Positions 47,055 to 56,489 of a stretch of 64,000 bases of DNA are shown here, one piece after another (the first letter of the stretch is position 1; each line of letters opens with the position of its first letter). The stretch is taken from positions 1 to 64,000 of the forward strand of contig JADJDP010000028.1 of assembly GCA_016702645.1 (NCBI GenBank). Direction: 5' to 3'. The notes under the pieces were generated by a model. The model had not been told where the DNA came from and did not search any database. It worked only from the letters and a program-made list of their open reading frames with translations. The translations under genes and the position numbers were made by a program. This DNA is from Flavobacteriales bacterium. Lineage in GTDB: Bacteria; Bacteroidota; Bacteroidia; Flavobacteriales_F; PHOS-HE28.

Positions 47055-48927
47055 GTTCGTCCTCCAGGCGTTGGGCCCAACGGCTCTTCTTCTTGGGGGT
47101 CTTCATGTTCAAGAGCAACTGCGCGCGGATCTTGTCTTCGTTCACGAACCAGCTCTTGAGCAGGGTCATTTGAAGGATGCTGATCACGTTGGCCAGCAAG
47201 TAGTAGTAGCTCAGGCCCGCACTGAAGTTGTTCAGGAAGAAGAGCATCATGATCGGGAAGAGCCAGATCAGGAGCTTCATGCTGGGCATGCCCTGTTGCG
47301 TGGGCATCTGCTTCTGGTTGATGAGCGAGTACACGATGGTACTGGCTGCCATGAGCAGGGTGAAGAGGCTGACGTGATCGCCGTAGGCGGGAATGGTGAA
47401 AGGCAGATCGAGCACGCTGTCATAGCTGCTCAGATCGTCGGCCCACAGGAACTTCTCCTGCCGCAGTTCGATGCTCGCCGGGAAGAAGCGGAACATGGCG
47501 TACAGGATGGGCATCTGCACCAGCATGGGCAAGCACCCGCTGGCGGGGTTCACCCCGGCCTTGCGGTACAACTCCATGGTGGCCTGCTGCTTCTTCAACG
47601 CGTCGCCGTCCTTGTGCTTCTCGTTGATCACGTCCATCTCCGGCTTCAGCACGCGCATCTTGGTGCTCGCCACCAGGTTCTTGTAGGTGAGCGGCATCAA
47701 CAGCAGCTTGATCACGATGGTGAGCACCAGGATGATGATGCCGTAGTTCCATCCCCAGCCATCGAGCCAGTTGAAGATGGGGATCACCAGCCACTGGTTC
47801 ATCCATCCGAAGATGCCCCAACCCAGATCGATGATCTTCTCGAACTCGGGCAGCTCGGTGGCCTTCAGGGTGCCGTAGTGGTTGGGCCCGAGGTAGAAGC
47901 GCATGTCCACGCTGGGGGCTGCACCGCGCTCCTTCTCGAAGTAGAGCGTTGCCTCGTAGCGCTTCGTATGTGCGCTGTCCGTGAGCGGTACAATGGCGAG
48001 TTCACTACCGTTGCTCGCGAAGCCCTCATTGCTCACCATGGCCACTGTGAAGAAGTCCTGCTTGAAGGCGACCCAGTTCGTTCGGCCTTCCAACTTCTGC
48101 TCATCCGCCTCGGTCTCGCTCAGGTAGTCGCGATCGGCGCTGAAGTACTTATAGTACACACCGCACTTCTGCTGCTCGGTCGGTTGGTGCTTTTCGTTGT
48201 TGCGCCCCACCAGGTCCCAATGGAACACCAGGTTGCGTGCATCCACTTCCTCGGCCATCGAAACGAACTCGGCCTTGGCATCCATGAAGAAGGAGCTGCT
48301 GTCCAAGTGGTAGGTGATCCGCAGGAACTTCGCTGGATCGCCGGTGGAAGCCCGCAATACCACGGCATCCGTGTCCTTCCGTTCGACCGTGAAGAAGAGG
48401 TCCTGTGTGCTGATGTCCGTCTTGCCCACGATGAACTTGAACTCGTAGGCGCCACTGTCGGGATCGGCAAGGAGCAGCGGTGTTTTGTGGTAGGTCTGGT
48501 ACTGCTTCAGCAGCATCATGGTGGGCCGTGCACCGTGCGTGCTGATGCTCACTTGCAGATGATCGTTCGCGATGGTGACCTCCTCGGCAGTGCCTTGCGA
48601 TGCGGGCTGGAACACACTGAACTTCTGAGCGAGCGCAGCACTGCGCAGACTGTCCACCAAGGCACTATCGGCAGCCGCTAGTAAGCGGTCCTCCTGCGTG
48701 ATGCTGGTGTCAACGATACCCTGGGCTACAACACCACTGTCGCCGCGCTCCTTCAATTCCAAGGCCGCACTTTCTTCTTTCGCGCGCTTCTCCAGTTCCA
48801 GGGTCGCGAGGCTGTCGATGGACCGCTGTTGGGCGGCAAGCTCCTCTTCGCTCGGCATGGTGTACCATGTGTAGCCGAAGAGGATGGCAACGATGAGTAC
48901 GATGCCGATGACTGAATTGCGATCCAT
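46813..48927 (-). CDS. yidC: Membrane protein insertase YidC
   Basis: Inserts membrane proteins at the Sec translocon. It starts MDRNSVIGIVLIVAILFGYT and has the periplasmic P1 domain, then the five-helix core with SGCLPMLVQMPILYAMFRFF, MKLLIWLFPIMMLFFLNNF and SYYYLLANVISILQMTLLKS. After KTPKKKSRWAQRLED the open frame runs on for about 80 residues inside the DUF6438 gene. The family normally ends soon after KSRWxxRLE, and one base change near 47060-47070 would give a stop overlapping the DUF6438 ATG. So the true end is probably near 47050. The TATCTTTG box is at 48961-48968. Confidence 0.93.
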   Translation of the reverse strand: MDRNSVIGIVLIVAILFGYTWYTMPSEEELAAQQRSIDSLATLELEKRAKEESAALELKERGDSGVVAQGIVDTSITQEDRLLAAADSALVDSLRSAALAQKFSVFQPASQGTAEEVTIANDHLQVSISTHGARPTMMLLKQYQTYHKTPLLLADPDSGAYEFKFIVGKTDISTQDLFFTVERKDTDAVVLRASTGDPAKFLRITYHLDSSSFFMDAKAEFVSMAEEVDARNLVFHWDLVGRNNEKHQPTEQQKCGVYYKYFSADRDYLSETEADEQKLEGRTNWVAFKQDFFTVAMVSNEGFASNGSELAIVPLTDSAHTKRYEATLYFEKERGAAPSVDMRFYLGPNHYGTLKATELPEFEKIIDLGWGIFGWMNQWLVIPIFNWLDGWGWNYGIIILVLTIVIKLLLMPLTYKNLVASTKMRVLKPEMDVINEKHKDGDALKKQQATMELYRKAGVNPASGCLPMLVQMPILYAMFRFFPASIELRQEKFLWADDLSSYDSVLDLPFTIPAYGDHVSLFTLLMAASTIVYSLINQKQMPTQQGMPSMKLLIWLFPIMMLFFLNNFSAGLSYYYLLANVISILQMTLLKSWFVNEDKIRAQLLLNMKTPKKKSRWAQRLEDEHDPSSAGLWVARVPQREARGGRRRTATTPGGADRHTDPKRTDPRRCGEIRFPFLQHGTHTVLRHMQGLPDRGVPQRLRHL

Positions 48928-49032
48928 GCGTGCGCGCCAACAGGCGCAGTTGAAGGGCGCCAAAGATAGACGGCTGGTTCATGTGCTCGCGCGGGCCCTT
49001 TCGGCTGATACACAAGCGGTAAAAAGCGTGGC

Positions 49033-50616
49033 TCAGGCCTCGGCTTTCTGCACTGGCTGCGCAACTCCATGCTTCATGGCAGCGCGCACGAACTCCACGA
49101 AGAGCGGATGCGGCTTGGCCACGGTGCTGCGGTACTCCGGGTGGAATTGCACACCGATGAACCACGGGTGGTCCTTCAATTCCACGATCTCCACGAGCTT
49201 GCCTTGCGGGTTGATGCCCGTTGCGAGCATACCGGCCTTGGCGTATGCGCTCAGGTAGGTGTTGTTGAACTCGTAGCGGTGCCGGTGGCGCTCGGTGATG
49301 TCGCGTTTCTTGTACACGCTGCGCGCCAGGCTATCCTCTTCCAACTTGCACGGATAGGCACCCAAGCGCATCGTACCGCCTTTGTTCTCGATGCTCTTCT
49401 GCTCCTCCATCATCGCGATCACCGGGTGGGTGGTGTCGGCGTTCATTTCGGTGCTGTTGGCGTCGGCATAGCCCAAAACGTTCCGGCCGAACTCGATCAC
49501 CGCGCACTGCATGCCCAGGCAGATACCAAGGAAGGGCACCTTGTTCTCCCGGGCGTACTTGATCGCTTCGATCTTGCCTTCGATGCCGCGGTGCCCGAAG
49601 CCCGGTGCGACGAGGATCCCGGCAAGACCGCTGAGGTGTTTCGATACGTTCTTGGTGGTGAGCTTCTCGCTGTGCACCCACTTGATGTGGACCTTGGTTT
49701 CGCTTTCCGCACCCGCATGCTCCAAGGCTTCCTTGATGCTCTTGTACGCGTCCTTCAACTCCACGTACTTGCCTACCAACCCGATGTGCACTTCGGCCTT
49801 GGGGTTCTTGTACCGGCGCAGGAAATCGTTCCAGCGGGTAAGGTCCGCATCGGGGAAGGTGGCGATCCCCAGTTTGCGTAGCACCACTTCATCGAGCCGC
49901 TCTTGCAACATCAACAGGGGCACATCATAGATGGTTTCCGCATCGCGGCTTTCGATGACGGCATCGGCGTCCACGTTGCAGACCAGTACATCGGGCTGCA
50001 CACCCAGGCTCAGGAGTTCCTTCACGCTGTGCTGCGTGGGTTTGGTCTTCAATTCACCCGTGGTGCCCAAGTAGGGGAGCAGCGTCAGGTGGATGGTGAG
50101 GCAATCGCGGCCCTTGGACCACTTCAGCTGGCGAATGGCTTCCAAGTAGGGGAGGCTTTCGATATCACCCACAGTGCCGCCCACCTCGGTGATCACGAAG
50201 TCATAGATGCCCTTGCGCCCCAAGGCTTGGATGTGCGCCTTGATCTCATCGGTGATGTGCGGTATCACCTGTACGGTCTTGCCGAGGTACTCGCCCCTGC
50301 GCTCCTTGTTGATGACGTTCTGGTAGATGCGCCCCGTGGTGATGTTGTTCGCCTTGCTCGTGGGAACGTCCAGGAAGCGCTCGTAATGGCCAAGGTCGAG
50401 GTCGGTCTCCGCACCATCCTCGGTCACGAAACACTCACCGTGCTCGTACGGGTTGAGGGTGCCGGGGTCCACATTGATGTACGGGTCCAGCTTTTGGATG
50501 GTCACCGTGAAGCCACGTGCTTGCAGCAACTTGGCAAGGCTGGCGCTGATGATGCCCTTGCCAAGGCTGGAGGTCACGCCTCCGGTAACGAAAATGTACT
50601 TGGTGGAGCCCGTCAT
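49033..50616 (-). CDS. pyrG: CTP synthase
   Basis: A 527-residue enzyme making CTP from UTP and glutamine. The synthetase half starts KYIFVTGGVTSSLGKGI and has KLDPYINVDPGTLNPYEHGE. The glutaminase half carries the nucleophile in LGICLGMQCAVIEFGRN and the His/Glu dyad in HPEYRS. The ATG at 50616 is selected by the family N-terminus; the open frame upstream is not conserved. TACCTTTA, at 50664-50671 on the minus strand, may be its promoter. Confidence 0.96.
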   Translation of the reverse strand: MTGSTKYIFVTGGVTSSLGKGIISASLAKLLQARGFTVTIQKLDPYINVDPGTLNPYEHGECFVTEDGAETDLDLGHYERFLDVPTSKANNITTGRIYQNVINKERRGEYLGKTVQVIPHITDEIKAHIQALGRKGIYDFVITEVGGTVGDIESLPYLEAIRQLKWSKGRDCLTIHLTLLPYLGTTGELKTKPTQHSVKELLSLGVQPDVLVCNVDADAVIESRDAETIYDVPLLMLQERLDEVVLRKLGIATFPDADLTRWNDFLRRYKNPKAEVHIGLVGKYVELKDAYKSIKEALEHAGAESETKVHIKWVHSEKLTTKNVSKHLSGLAGILVAPGFGHRGIEGKIEAIKYARENKVPFLGICLGMQCAVIEFGRNVLGYADANSTEMNADTTHPVIAMMEEQKSIENKGGTMRLGAYPCKLEEDSLARSVYKKRDITERHRHRYEFNNTYLSAYAKAGMLATGINPQGKLVEIVELKDHPWFIGVQFHPEYRSTVAKPHPLFVEFVRAAMKHGVAQPVQKAEA

Positions 50617-50840
50617 CGCTGGTGGATGGCGTCCACCAACAGATGGACCGCGATCACGGGGTGTAAAGGTAACTACCCCGTGCCTTCGGTCGGCGATCCA
50701 TGGACCGGTCGCGTGGTCCTGACCGCGGATCACAGGCGGCCCAGGGCGGCAGTGGCTCGATGGGTGCCCGGTGTTTCGATACGCGCACAGTAGTTTCGCT
50801 CGGAGCGGTCGGCGTCGCGCGACCCCTTCCAACAACCCGT

Positions 50841-51719
50841 ATGTCGGACTTTTTGCAGAAGTACGTGGACTTCGTTCGCGGAGTGGTGCTCGACTACGAG
50901 TTCGATCCCGACCATCTGCTCATGAGCCTTGGCATGGTTGCGTTGGTGCTGTTGATCGATCTGGCCTATACCGGCTTTCGAGGCTCAGCGCTCGATCGGA
51001 TCCTGGTGTTCGATCGCTCCGCACGCATGGACCTGGTCTATTACCTCTTGGATGCGTTCAAGTTGTTCTCGCTGGTCTCCTTCCTGGTCACCTTCGGTGT
51101 TTGCTATGCACTGGTGGGCTTGGTCCAAGGTCTTTGGTCGGAGCCGTTGCTGCCCATGGTGAACGAGCATGTGAAGTTCGTGCTCGTGTTCCTGCTCTCC
51201 GACCTGAAGAACTATGTGCGGCACTATGTCTTCCACCGCGTGGACTTCCTGTGGAACCTTCATGCCGTGCACCACTCCGCCACCAGCTTCACGGTGTTCA
51301 CCACGAGTCGCGGGCATTTCATCGAGTTGGAGATCAGTCGTTTTTTCGATGTGTTGCCGCTGATGCTGTTGGGTCTGCCGCTCCACACCTATTTCCTGCT
51401 GCGGTTCATCGTGCAGGTGCAGCAGTTGATCATCCACTCGTCCATCGCCTCCGATTGGGGTTGGATCGGACGGTACGTGCTGGTGTCACCCGCCGCGCAT
51501 CGCGTTCATCATTCCATCGAGGAAAGGCACTTCAACCGGAACTACGCTTCCATCTTCATCTTTTGGGACCGGCTCTTCGGCACGTATCACAAGGCGGAGA
51601 AGGTCGCAGCGATCGGCATACCCGCCGATCCATACAACAGGGGCATCGTCCGCGATACCGTGACGGCGGTCCGCTTATCGCTCGGAACGCTTTATCGAAG
51701 GTTGAGCCCGAGGCGCTAG
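50841..51719 (+). CDS. Sterol desaturase / fatty-acid hydroxylase-family membrane protein
   Basis: A 292-residue membrane-bound di-iron enzyme. The His boxes are present: HYVFHRVDFLWNLHAVHH gives the HxxxH and HxxHH motifs, and HRVHHSIEERHFNRNY the last. It acts on lipids in the known families; substrate unknown. The upstream 224 bp hold no gene. It converges on the TonB receptor gene with 7 bp between stops. Confidence 0.87.
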   Translation: MSDFLQKYVDFVRGVVLDYEFDPDHLLMSLGMVALVLLIDLAYTGFRGSALDRILVFDRSARMDLVYYLLDAFKLFSLVSFLVTFGVCYALVGLVQGLWSEPLLPMVNEHVKFVLVFLLSDLKNYVRHYVFHRVDFLWNLHAVHHSATSFTVFTTSRGHFIELEISRFFDVLPLMLLGLPLHTYFLLRFIVQVQQLIIHSSIASDWGWIGRYVLVSPAAHRVHHSIEERHFNRNYASIFIFWDRLFGTYHKAEKVAAIGIPADPYNRGIVRDTVTAVRLSLGTLYRRLSPRR

Positions 51720-51726
51720 GGAACGA

Positions 51727-54078
51727 TCAGAACTTGTAGCTGATCCCGACGCTCGGGAGCAATGGCAATTGGTCCACGCGCTCGAAGCGCACCCGATCGA
51801 AGTAGAAGATGTTCTTGCGGTCGAGCGCGTTGGTGAGGCTGAAGTCCACCTCGAGCTGGCGGTGCTCATCGAAGCGCCATGTCTTCGTAACGCCGAGATC
51901 CACGCGCGCATAATCCGGCAGCCGGTAGCTGTTCAGGTTGCCGAAGATGGTCGTGAGGTCGGCGTTGCTGTTGGCGTAGTTGGTGTTGATGTCCCCGTTG
52001 AAGGGAACCGAACCATAGAAGCCTTGTGTGGGAGTGAAGGGGAAGCCCGATCCATAATTCCACCGCGCGTTCACCTTCCATGCGTCGAACTTGCCGAAGG
52101 CATAGCTGGCCACGAGGTTCACGTTGTGCCGACGGTCCCAAACAGGGTTGTACTCCTGCACGCCATCGAAGCGGTCAACATACGTGTAGCTGTAAACCGC
52201 CCACAGGTAGAGCTTGTCCTTCTCGTACTTCAGTTGAAGGTCGGCACCGTAGGCATAGCCGCTCTCCACGATGTAGTCCTTCTTCAACGCATCCGGCTTG
52301 TCGGCGAATTCCGGTGTGTCGTTGAAATACTTGTTGCGGTTCAGGTTGGTCACCTGGCGGAAGTCCTTCAAGTAGCCCTCCACGTTCACCGTGAGTTCGC
52401 GGGTGAGGTCGTACTCGAAACCTGCGACGTAATGGTTGGCGCGCTGCAGGGTCCTTCAGTTCGCGCGTGGTGCCATCGCGCTGGGGAACGGTGCTTGGCA
52501 GGTTCTCCGGCGCGGAGAGGAAGCCGTAGAAAAGGTTCACCACATCGCGATCGTTGTTGGCGGCCACCAGGTTCTGGCTGTAACGCCCGGCGGCCAGCTT
52601 GAAGCGGAGGTTCTCGTTGATGTTCCACTTGAACCCGAAGCGAGGTTCGATGTTGGGCACCGAGAGCGAAGCGTAGTAGTGCAGGCGCAACCCTGGATCG
52701 ATGATGAAGCGGTGCGAGTACGCAGCGGTGGCCGGAGCCTTGCCGATGTTGAGCCGGTAGTTGAAGTAGCCTGCGATCTCCGAGGTGTTCTGTTCCTGCT
52801 CGTAGGTGCGTCCCAGGCTGTTGAAGAAGCTGAAGTTGGTGCGGAAGCCGAGCACCTCGATGCCGTAGCGCGCCTCGTTGGCCCCCATGAAGTACTTGAA
52901 GTTGAGCGCTCCGTTGAAGCCGGTGATCTGGCTTGTACGCGGGGGCAGGTCGCCTTCCACGAGTTGCAGATCGTAGTTGCTGTAGGAGAACACACCGTCG
53001 ATGAGCACTGCGGAACCTGCAGGGACCAGCACGAAATTGGTGCCAGCACCCCAGTTCTCCCAATCCAGATCGCTCACTCCCTGGTAGTTCACCCCATCGG
53101 TGAAGTCGAACCCGAAGAGGTTGAACTTGCTGCCGTTCGCACCATTGAAGCTAACCTTGCCGTACGCATCGGTGAAGGTGAACGGCAACTGTCCGTTGTT
53201 CACGTTCTCATAGAAGATCTTGCTGCTCTCGGTCAAGTAGCTGTGACGGAAATTGAGCAGGTAGGAACTGGAACCATCACCCGGTTCCTTTTGCTTCTTG
53301 ATCGGTCCTTCGAGCAGGGCCTTGGCCGCGAAGGTGCTGGCGGCCACGCGACCGCTCATGCGGGTCTTGTTGCCATCGCGCGTGGTGATGTCCATCACCG
53401 AACTGATGCGACCGCCGTGTTCCGCGTTGAAGCCCGCTGTGTAGATGTCCGCGTTGCGGATGATGTCATTGTCGAACACGCTGAACAGGCCGATGCTGTG
53501 GAAGGGATTGTACAGGACCATGCCGTCCATCATCACCTTGTTCATGATGGGTGATCCTCCACGCACGTACAACTGGCCCCCTTGATCACCGGTGAAGATG
53601 ACACCCGGCACCACTTGCAGGTATTGCGCAAGGTCGGCCTCGCCACCGATGGCCGGTAGCCGTTCGATCTGTTTCGGGGTGAGCTTGGTGACGCCGATGC
53701 GCACCTGGTTCTGCGCTTCCTGCTTCTCGCCCTTCACCTCGAAATCCTGCAGTTGCGTCGCCGATTTCGGGATGTACAGTTTCTCGGTGAGGATCTGGCC
53801 GCTTGCAACGGTCACGGTCTTCTCGGTCGTTTCGTATCCGATGAAGGACACGACCAGCGTTTGCGCTCCCACCGGCACCTTCGTGATGGAGAAGTAGCCG
53901 TTCACATCGGTTGCCGCGCCCTTGGCGCTCCCTTGAGGATCACGTTCGTGAAGATCAACGGCTCACCCGTTTCCTTGTCGTACAGGAAGCCCCGGATGGT
54001 GCCGGTTTGCGCCACCAGGATGAAGGAGAACGAAAGGAGCGCAGCGGTGAGGCTGAACTTGAGAAATGCACGCATCAT
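51727..54078 (-). CDS. TonB-dependent receptor with carboxypeptidase-like plug extension, two frameshifts
   Basis: About 783 residues after repair. The start at 54078 gives signal MMRAFLKFSLTAALLSFSF. A carboxypeptidase-regulatory-like domain follows (GFLYDKETGEPLIFTNV, VPVGAQTLVVSFIGYE), then the plug with YLQVVPGVIFTGDQGG and LYVRGGSPIMNKVMMDGM, and a 22-strand barrel ending LPLLPSVGISYKF. Breaks: near 53930 (KGA to the next frame) and near 52450 (LKDP to LQRANHYVAG). It lacks an adjacent SusD gene, so it is probably not a SusCD polysaccharide importer. Ligand unknown. Confidence 0.9.
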
Positions 54079-54199
54079 GGGCAGGGTTCCTAGCAGGCGT
54101 TTTCGTCCCGGTTTTTCGGGAGGCGGCTAAGGTAGAAGAAGGCCCCGCACGAAGACCGCGCCGTTGCATGGACGATGGGTGCCGGTGGTTGGAACGCGC

Positions 54200-55216
54200 T
54201 CACGCCATCACTTTCGCGAGGAACTCCTCAGGAGTTCGCCTCTGATCGCCATCGCCACCAATGCCTTTGCTGCGCAGATCGCACTGGCGCAAGTGGCGCT
54301 GCACTTCAGTGATCTTGGCCAGCGGGTAGTTGCGCGCTTGGGCCACGTAGTCCTTCACGAAGTAGGGGTTCACCTTCATGGCGGCGGCCATTTCCTGCTG
54401 GCTGCGGCCGGGTAGCGCATGCACCATGGCCAGCTTGGCGAAGTAGGTGTTGAGCGCACCCAGTGTGAGCGGCAGGGGATTGTCCTTGGGGTCGTTTGCG
54501 AAGTGCTGTGCAATGCGCTGTGCCTTGGCGGCATTGCGCGTACCGATGGCGTTCTGCAGCTCGAACACGTTGTAGTCCTTGCTGATGCCAACGAAACGCT
54601 GGATCACCTCGCTGGTGATCGCGCCGCCTTCCTCGGTCACTAGGCAGAGCTTTTCCACCTCTTTCACGGCCTTGGCCAGATCGCTGCCCAAATGGTTCGC
54701 GAGCAGTTCCGCTTCCGCAGCACCGAGCTTGCGCTTGTGGTTCTTGGCGAAGCTCACGAGCACGTCCGGTAGTTTGTCGTCGCGCACCTTGTCACTGGTG
54801 AAGACCACGCCGCCGCCTTTCTGCACGGTCTTCAAGATGCTCTTGCGGCCGTCCACTTTCTTGTGCTTGTAGGCGAGCACGAGCACGGTGGTGGGCGTGG
54901 GCTTCGCCAGATAGGGCTCCAGCTTTTCCACTTGGTCGATCCGCCACGTCTGCAGTTCCCGCACCACCACCAGTTGCCGCTCCGCCATCATGGGGTAGCG
55001 CAAGCAGGTGTCCTTCACGGTATCGGGATCGCTGTCCCTGCCGTAGAGGATCGTCTGGTTGAAATCGCGTTCATGCTCCTGCACGCAGAGGTGCTCGATC
55101 TCCTCGGCGATGCGGTCGATAAAGAAGCTCTCCTCACCATGTAACAGGTACACGGGCTTGAAGTTGCCCGCACGCACGTCGAGCATCACCTTCTTGTAGT
55201 CATCGGTCGTGCTCAC
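54200..55216 (-). CDS. holA: DNA polymerase III subunit delta
   Basis: About 338 residues. It shows FKPVYLLHGEESFFIDRIAE, the family's opening, and NVFELQNAIGTRNAAKAQRI near the C-terminal domain. I chose a GTG start at 55216 because it overlaps the amn stop in GTGA, a typical coupled start. The clamp loader opens the beta clamp; the gamma/tau subunit is also in this window. Confidence 0.9.
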   Translation of the reverse strand: MSTTDDYKKVMLDVRAGNFKPVYLLHGEESFFIDRIAEEIEHLCVQEHERDFNQTILYGRDSDPDTVKDTCLRYPMMAERQLVVVRELQTWRIDQVEKLEPYLAKPTPTTVLVLAYKHKKVDGRKSILKTVQKGGGVVFTSDKVRDDKLPDVLVSFAKNHKRKLGAAEAELLANHLGSDLAKAVKEVEKLCLVTEEGGAITSEVIQRFVGISKDYNVFELQNAIGTRNAAKAQRIAQHFANDPKDNPLPLTLGALNTYFAKLAMVHALPGRSQQEMAAAMKVNPYFVKDYVAQARNYPLAKITEVQRHLRQCDLRSKGIGGDGDQRRTPEEFLAKVMA

Positions 55217-55986
55217 TCGAACCGAAGGTGTTTCACGCTGCGTCCACCACCGATGATCTCGCGCAAGGATTCGATGCCCACGCGTACATGGGTTTCCACG
55301 AAGCCGCTGGTCACTTTGGCATCGCTCTCGCTGGTCTTCACACCCCATGGCACCATGGGTTGGTCGCTCACCAGGAGCAACGCACCTGTGGGGATCTCGT
55401 TGGCGAAGCCCGTCATGAAAAGCGTGGCGGTTTCCATGTCGATCGCCATGGCGCGGAGCAGGCGCAGTCGCTCCTTGAAGGCATCATCATGTTCCCACAC
55501 GCGGCGATTGGTGGTGTAAACGGAGCCGCTCCAATAGTCCAGCTCCATATCGCGGATCACATGGCTCACCGCGCGGTGGATCATGAAGCTCGGCAGTGCC
55601 GGCAGTTCGGCTGGGAAATAATCGAGGCTGGTCCCCTCCCCGCGGATGGCAGCGATCGGCAGGACCAGGTCGCCCAAGGCGTTCTTCTTCTTCAACCCAC
55701 CGCATTTACCCAGGAACAGCACGGCCTCGGGTTTCACCGCGCTCAGCAGGTCCATCATGGTGGCGGCATTGGGGCTTCCCATGCCGAAGTTGATCATCAC
55801 CATATCCTCCGCCACGGCAACCTTCGTGGCCTTGTCCTTCACGGGCACGGTGGCACCCGTAAGCTTGCAGAAGATGTCCAGGTAGTTGTCGAAGTTGGTG
55901 AGCAGCACATGCCGCTTGAAGGCTTCCAACGGTAGGCCGGTATAGCGGGGGAGCCAGTTGGTGACGATATCTTCCTTGGTGCGCAC
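55213..55986 (-). CDS. amn: AMP nucleosidase
   Basis: A 257-residue nucleotide-salvage enzyme splitting AMP to adenine and ribose-5-phosphate. It opens VRTKEDIVTNWLPRYTG, where related proteins start MKTKxxIVxNWLPRYTG, so a GTG start at 55986 is well supported. The phosphorylase fold shows INFGMGSPNAATMMDLLS, FLGKCGGLKKKNALGD and AIDMETATLFMTGF. Overlaps holA by four bases. Only nine bases separate its start from the divergent gene at 55996. Confidence 0.88.
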   Translation of the reverse strand: MRTKEDIVTNWLPRYTGLPLEAFKRHVLLTNFDNYLDIFCKLTGATVPVKDKATKVAVAEDMVMINFGMGSPNAATMMDLLSAVKPEAVLFLGKCGGLKKKNALGDLVLPIAAIRGEGTSLDYFPAELPALPSFMIHRAVSHVIRDMELDYWSGSVYTTNRRVWEHDDAFKERLRLLRAMAIDMETATLFMTGFANEIPTGALLLVSDQPMVPWGVKTSESDAKVTSGFVETHVRVGIESLREIIGGGRSVKHLRFE

Positions 55987-55995
55987 TTTTGTTCG

Positions 55996-56469
55996 GTGGA
56001 CGTGAACGACCTGCCCGTATTGGACCTGCCCGACCACGGCGTCAAACTTAGGCACGATGCCGATGGGGAACGGGTCTTCGATCCCATCCGCCGCAAGTGG
56101 GTGCAACTCACGCCGGAGGAATGGGTGCGCCAGCACTTCCTCAACCATCTGGTGCATGATCTGGGGTGCCCGGCTTCCTTGATCGCTGTGGAGAAGTCGC
56201 TCGTATTGAACGAACTGGCGAAAAGAGCCGACATCGTGGTGCATGCGGCCGATGGCCGTGCGGTGGCGCTGGTCGAGTGCAAGGCACCAGGCGTGCGGAT
56301 CACCCAAGCCACCTTCGAACAAGCTGCGCGCTACAATGTTGTTTTCAAGGTGCGTTACCTGCTTGTTACGAACGGCCTCCGTCACTATTGCTGCCGCATC
56401 GATCATTCGAACGGCAGCGTGGATTTCGTCGTGGATATCCCGCACCACACCACCCTTAGCGCCCCCTGA
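55996..56469 (+). CDS. HsdR N-terminal-domain-like nuclease-fold protein
   Basis: A 157-residue protein with a GTG start. It matches the short stand-alone proteins named after the type I restriction HsdR N-terminus: WVRQHFLNHLVHDLGCPASL, and the PD-(D/E)xK-like core RADIVVHAADGRAVALVECK, with D and E-x-K present. No HsdM or HsdS genes are nearby, so it is not part of a restriction system. A TATCTTCC box is at 55968-55975, inside amn. Real role unknown. Confidence 0.8.
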   Translation: MDVNDLPVLDLPDHGVKLRHDADGERVFDPIRRKWVQLTPEEWVRQHFLNHLVHDLGCPASLIAVEKSLVLNELAKRADIVVHAADGRAVALVECKAPGVRITQATFEQAARYNVVFKVRYLLVTNGLRHYCCRIDHSNGSVDFVVDIPHHTTLSAP

Positions 56470-56477
56470 TGCGCCTC

Positions 56478-56485
56478 TACCTTTA
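56478..56485 (+). promoter_or_regulatory. Putative subtilase -7 box (TACCTTTA)
   Basis: TAnnTTTR-type box that ends only four bases before the ATG at 56490, implying that transcription starts at or inside the start codon. Confidence 0.4.
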
Positions 56486-56489
56486 GCCC

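Noticed and set aside
46858..48681. Plus-strand open frame of about 600 codons opposite yidC
   Set aside because: Same kind of high-GC antisense shadow; yidC is complete and well conserved.
55996..56469. Part of a type I restriction-modification system
   Set aside because: Only the short HsdR-N-like domain is present, without helicase, HsdM or HsdS, and the neighbours are housekeeping genes.
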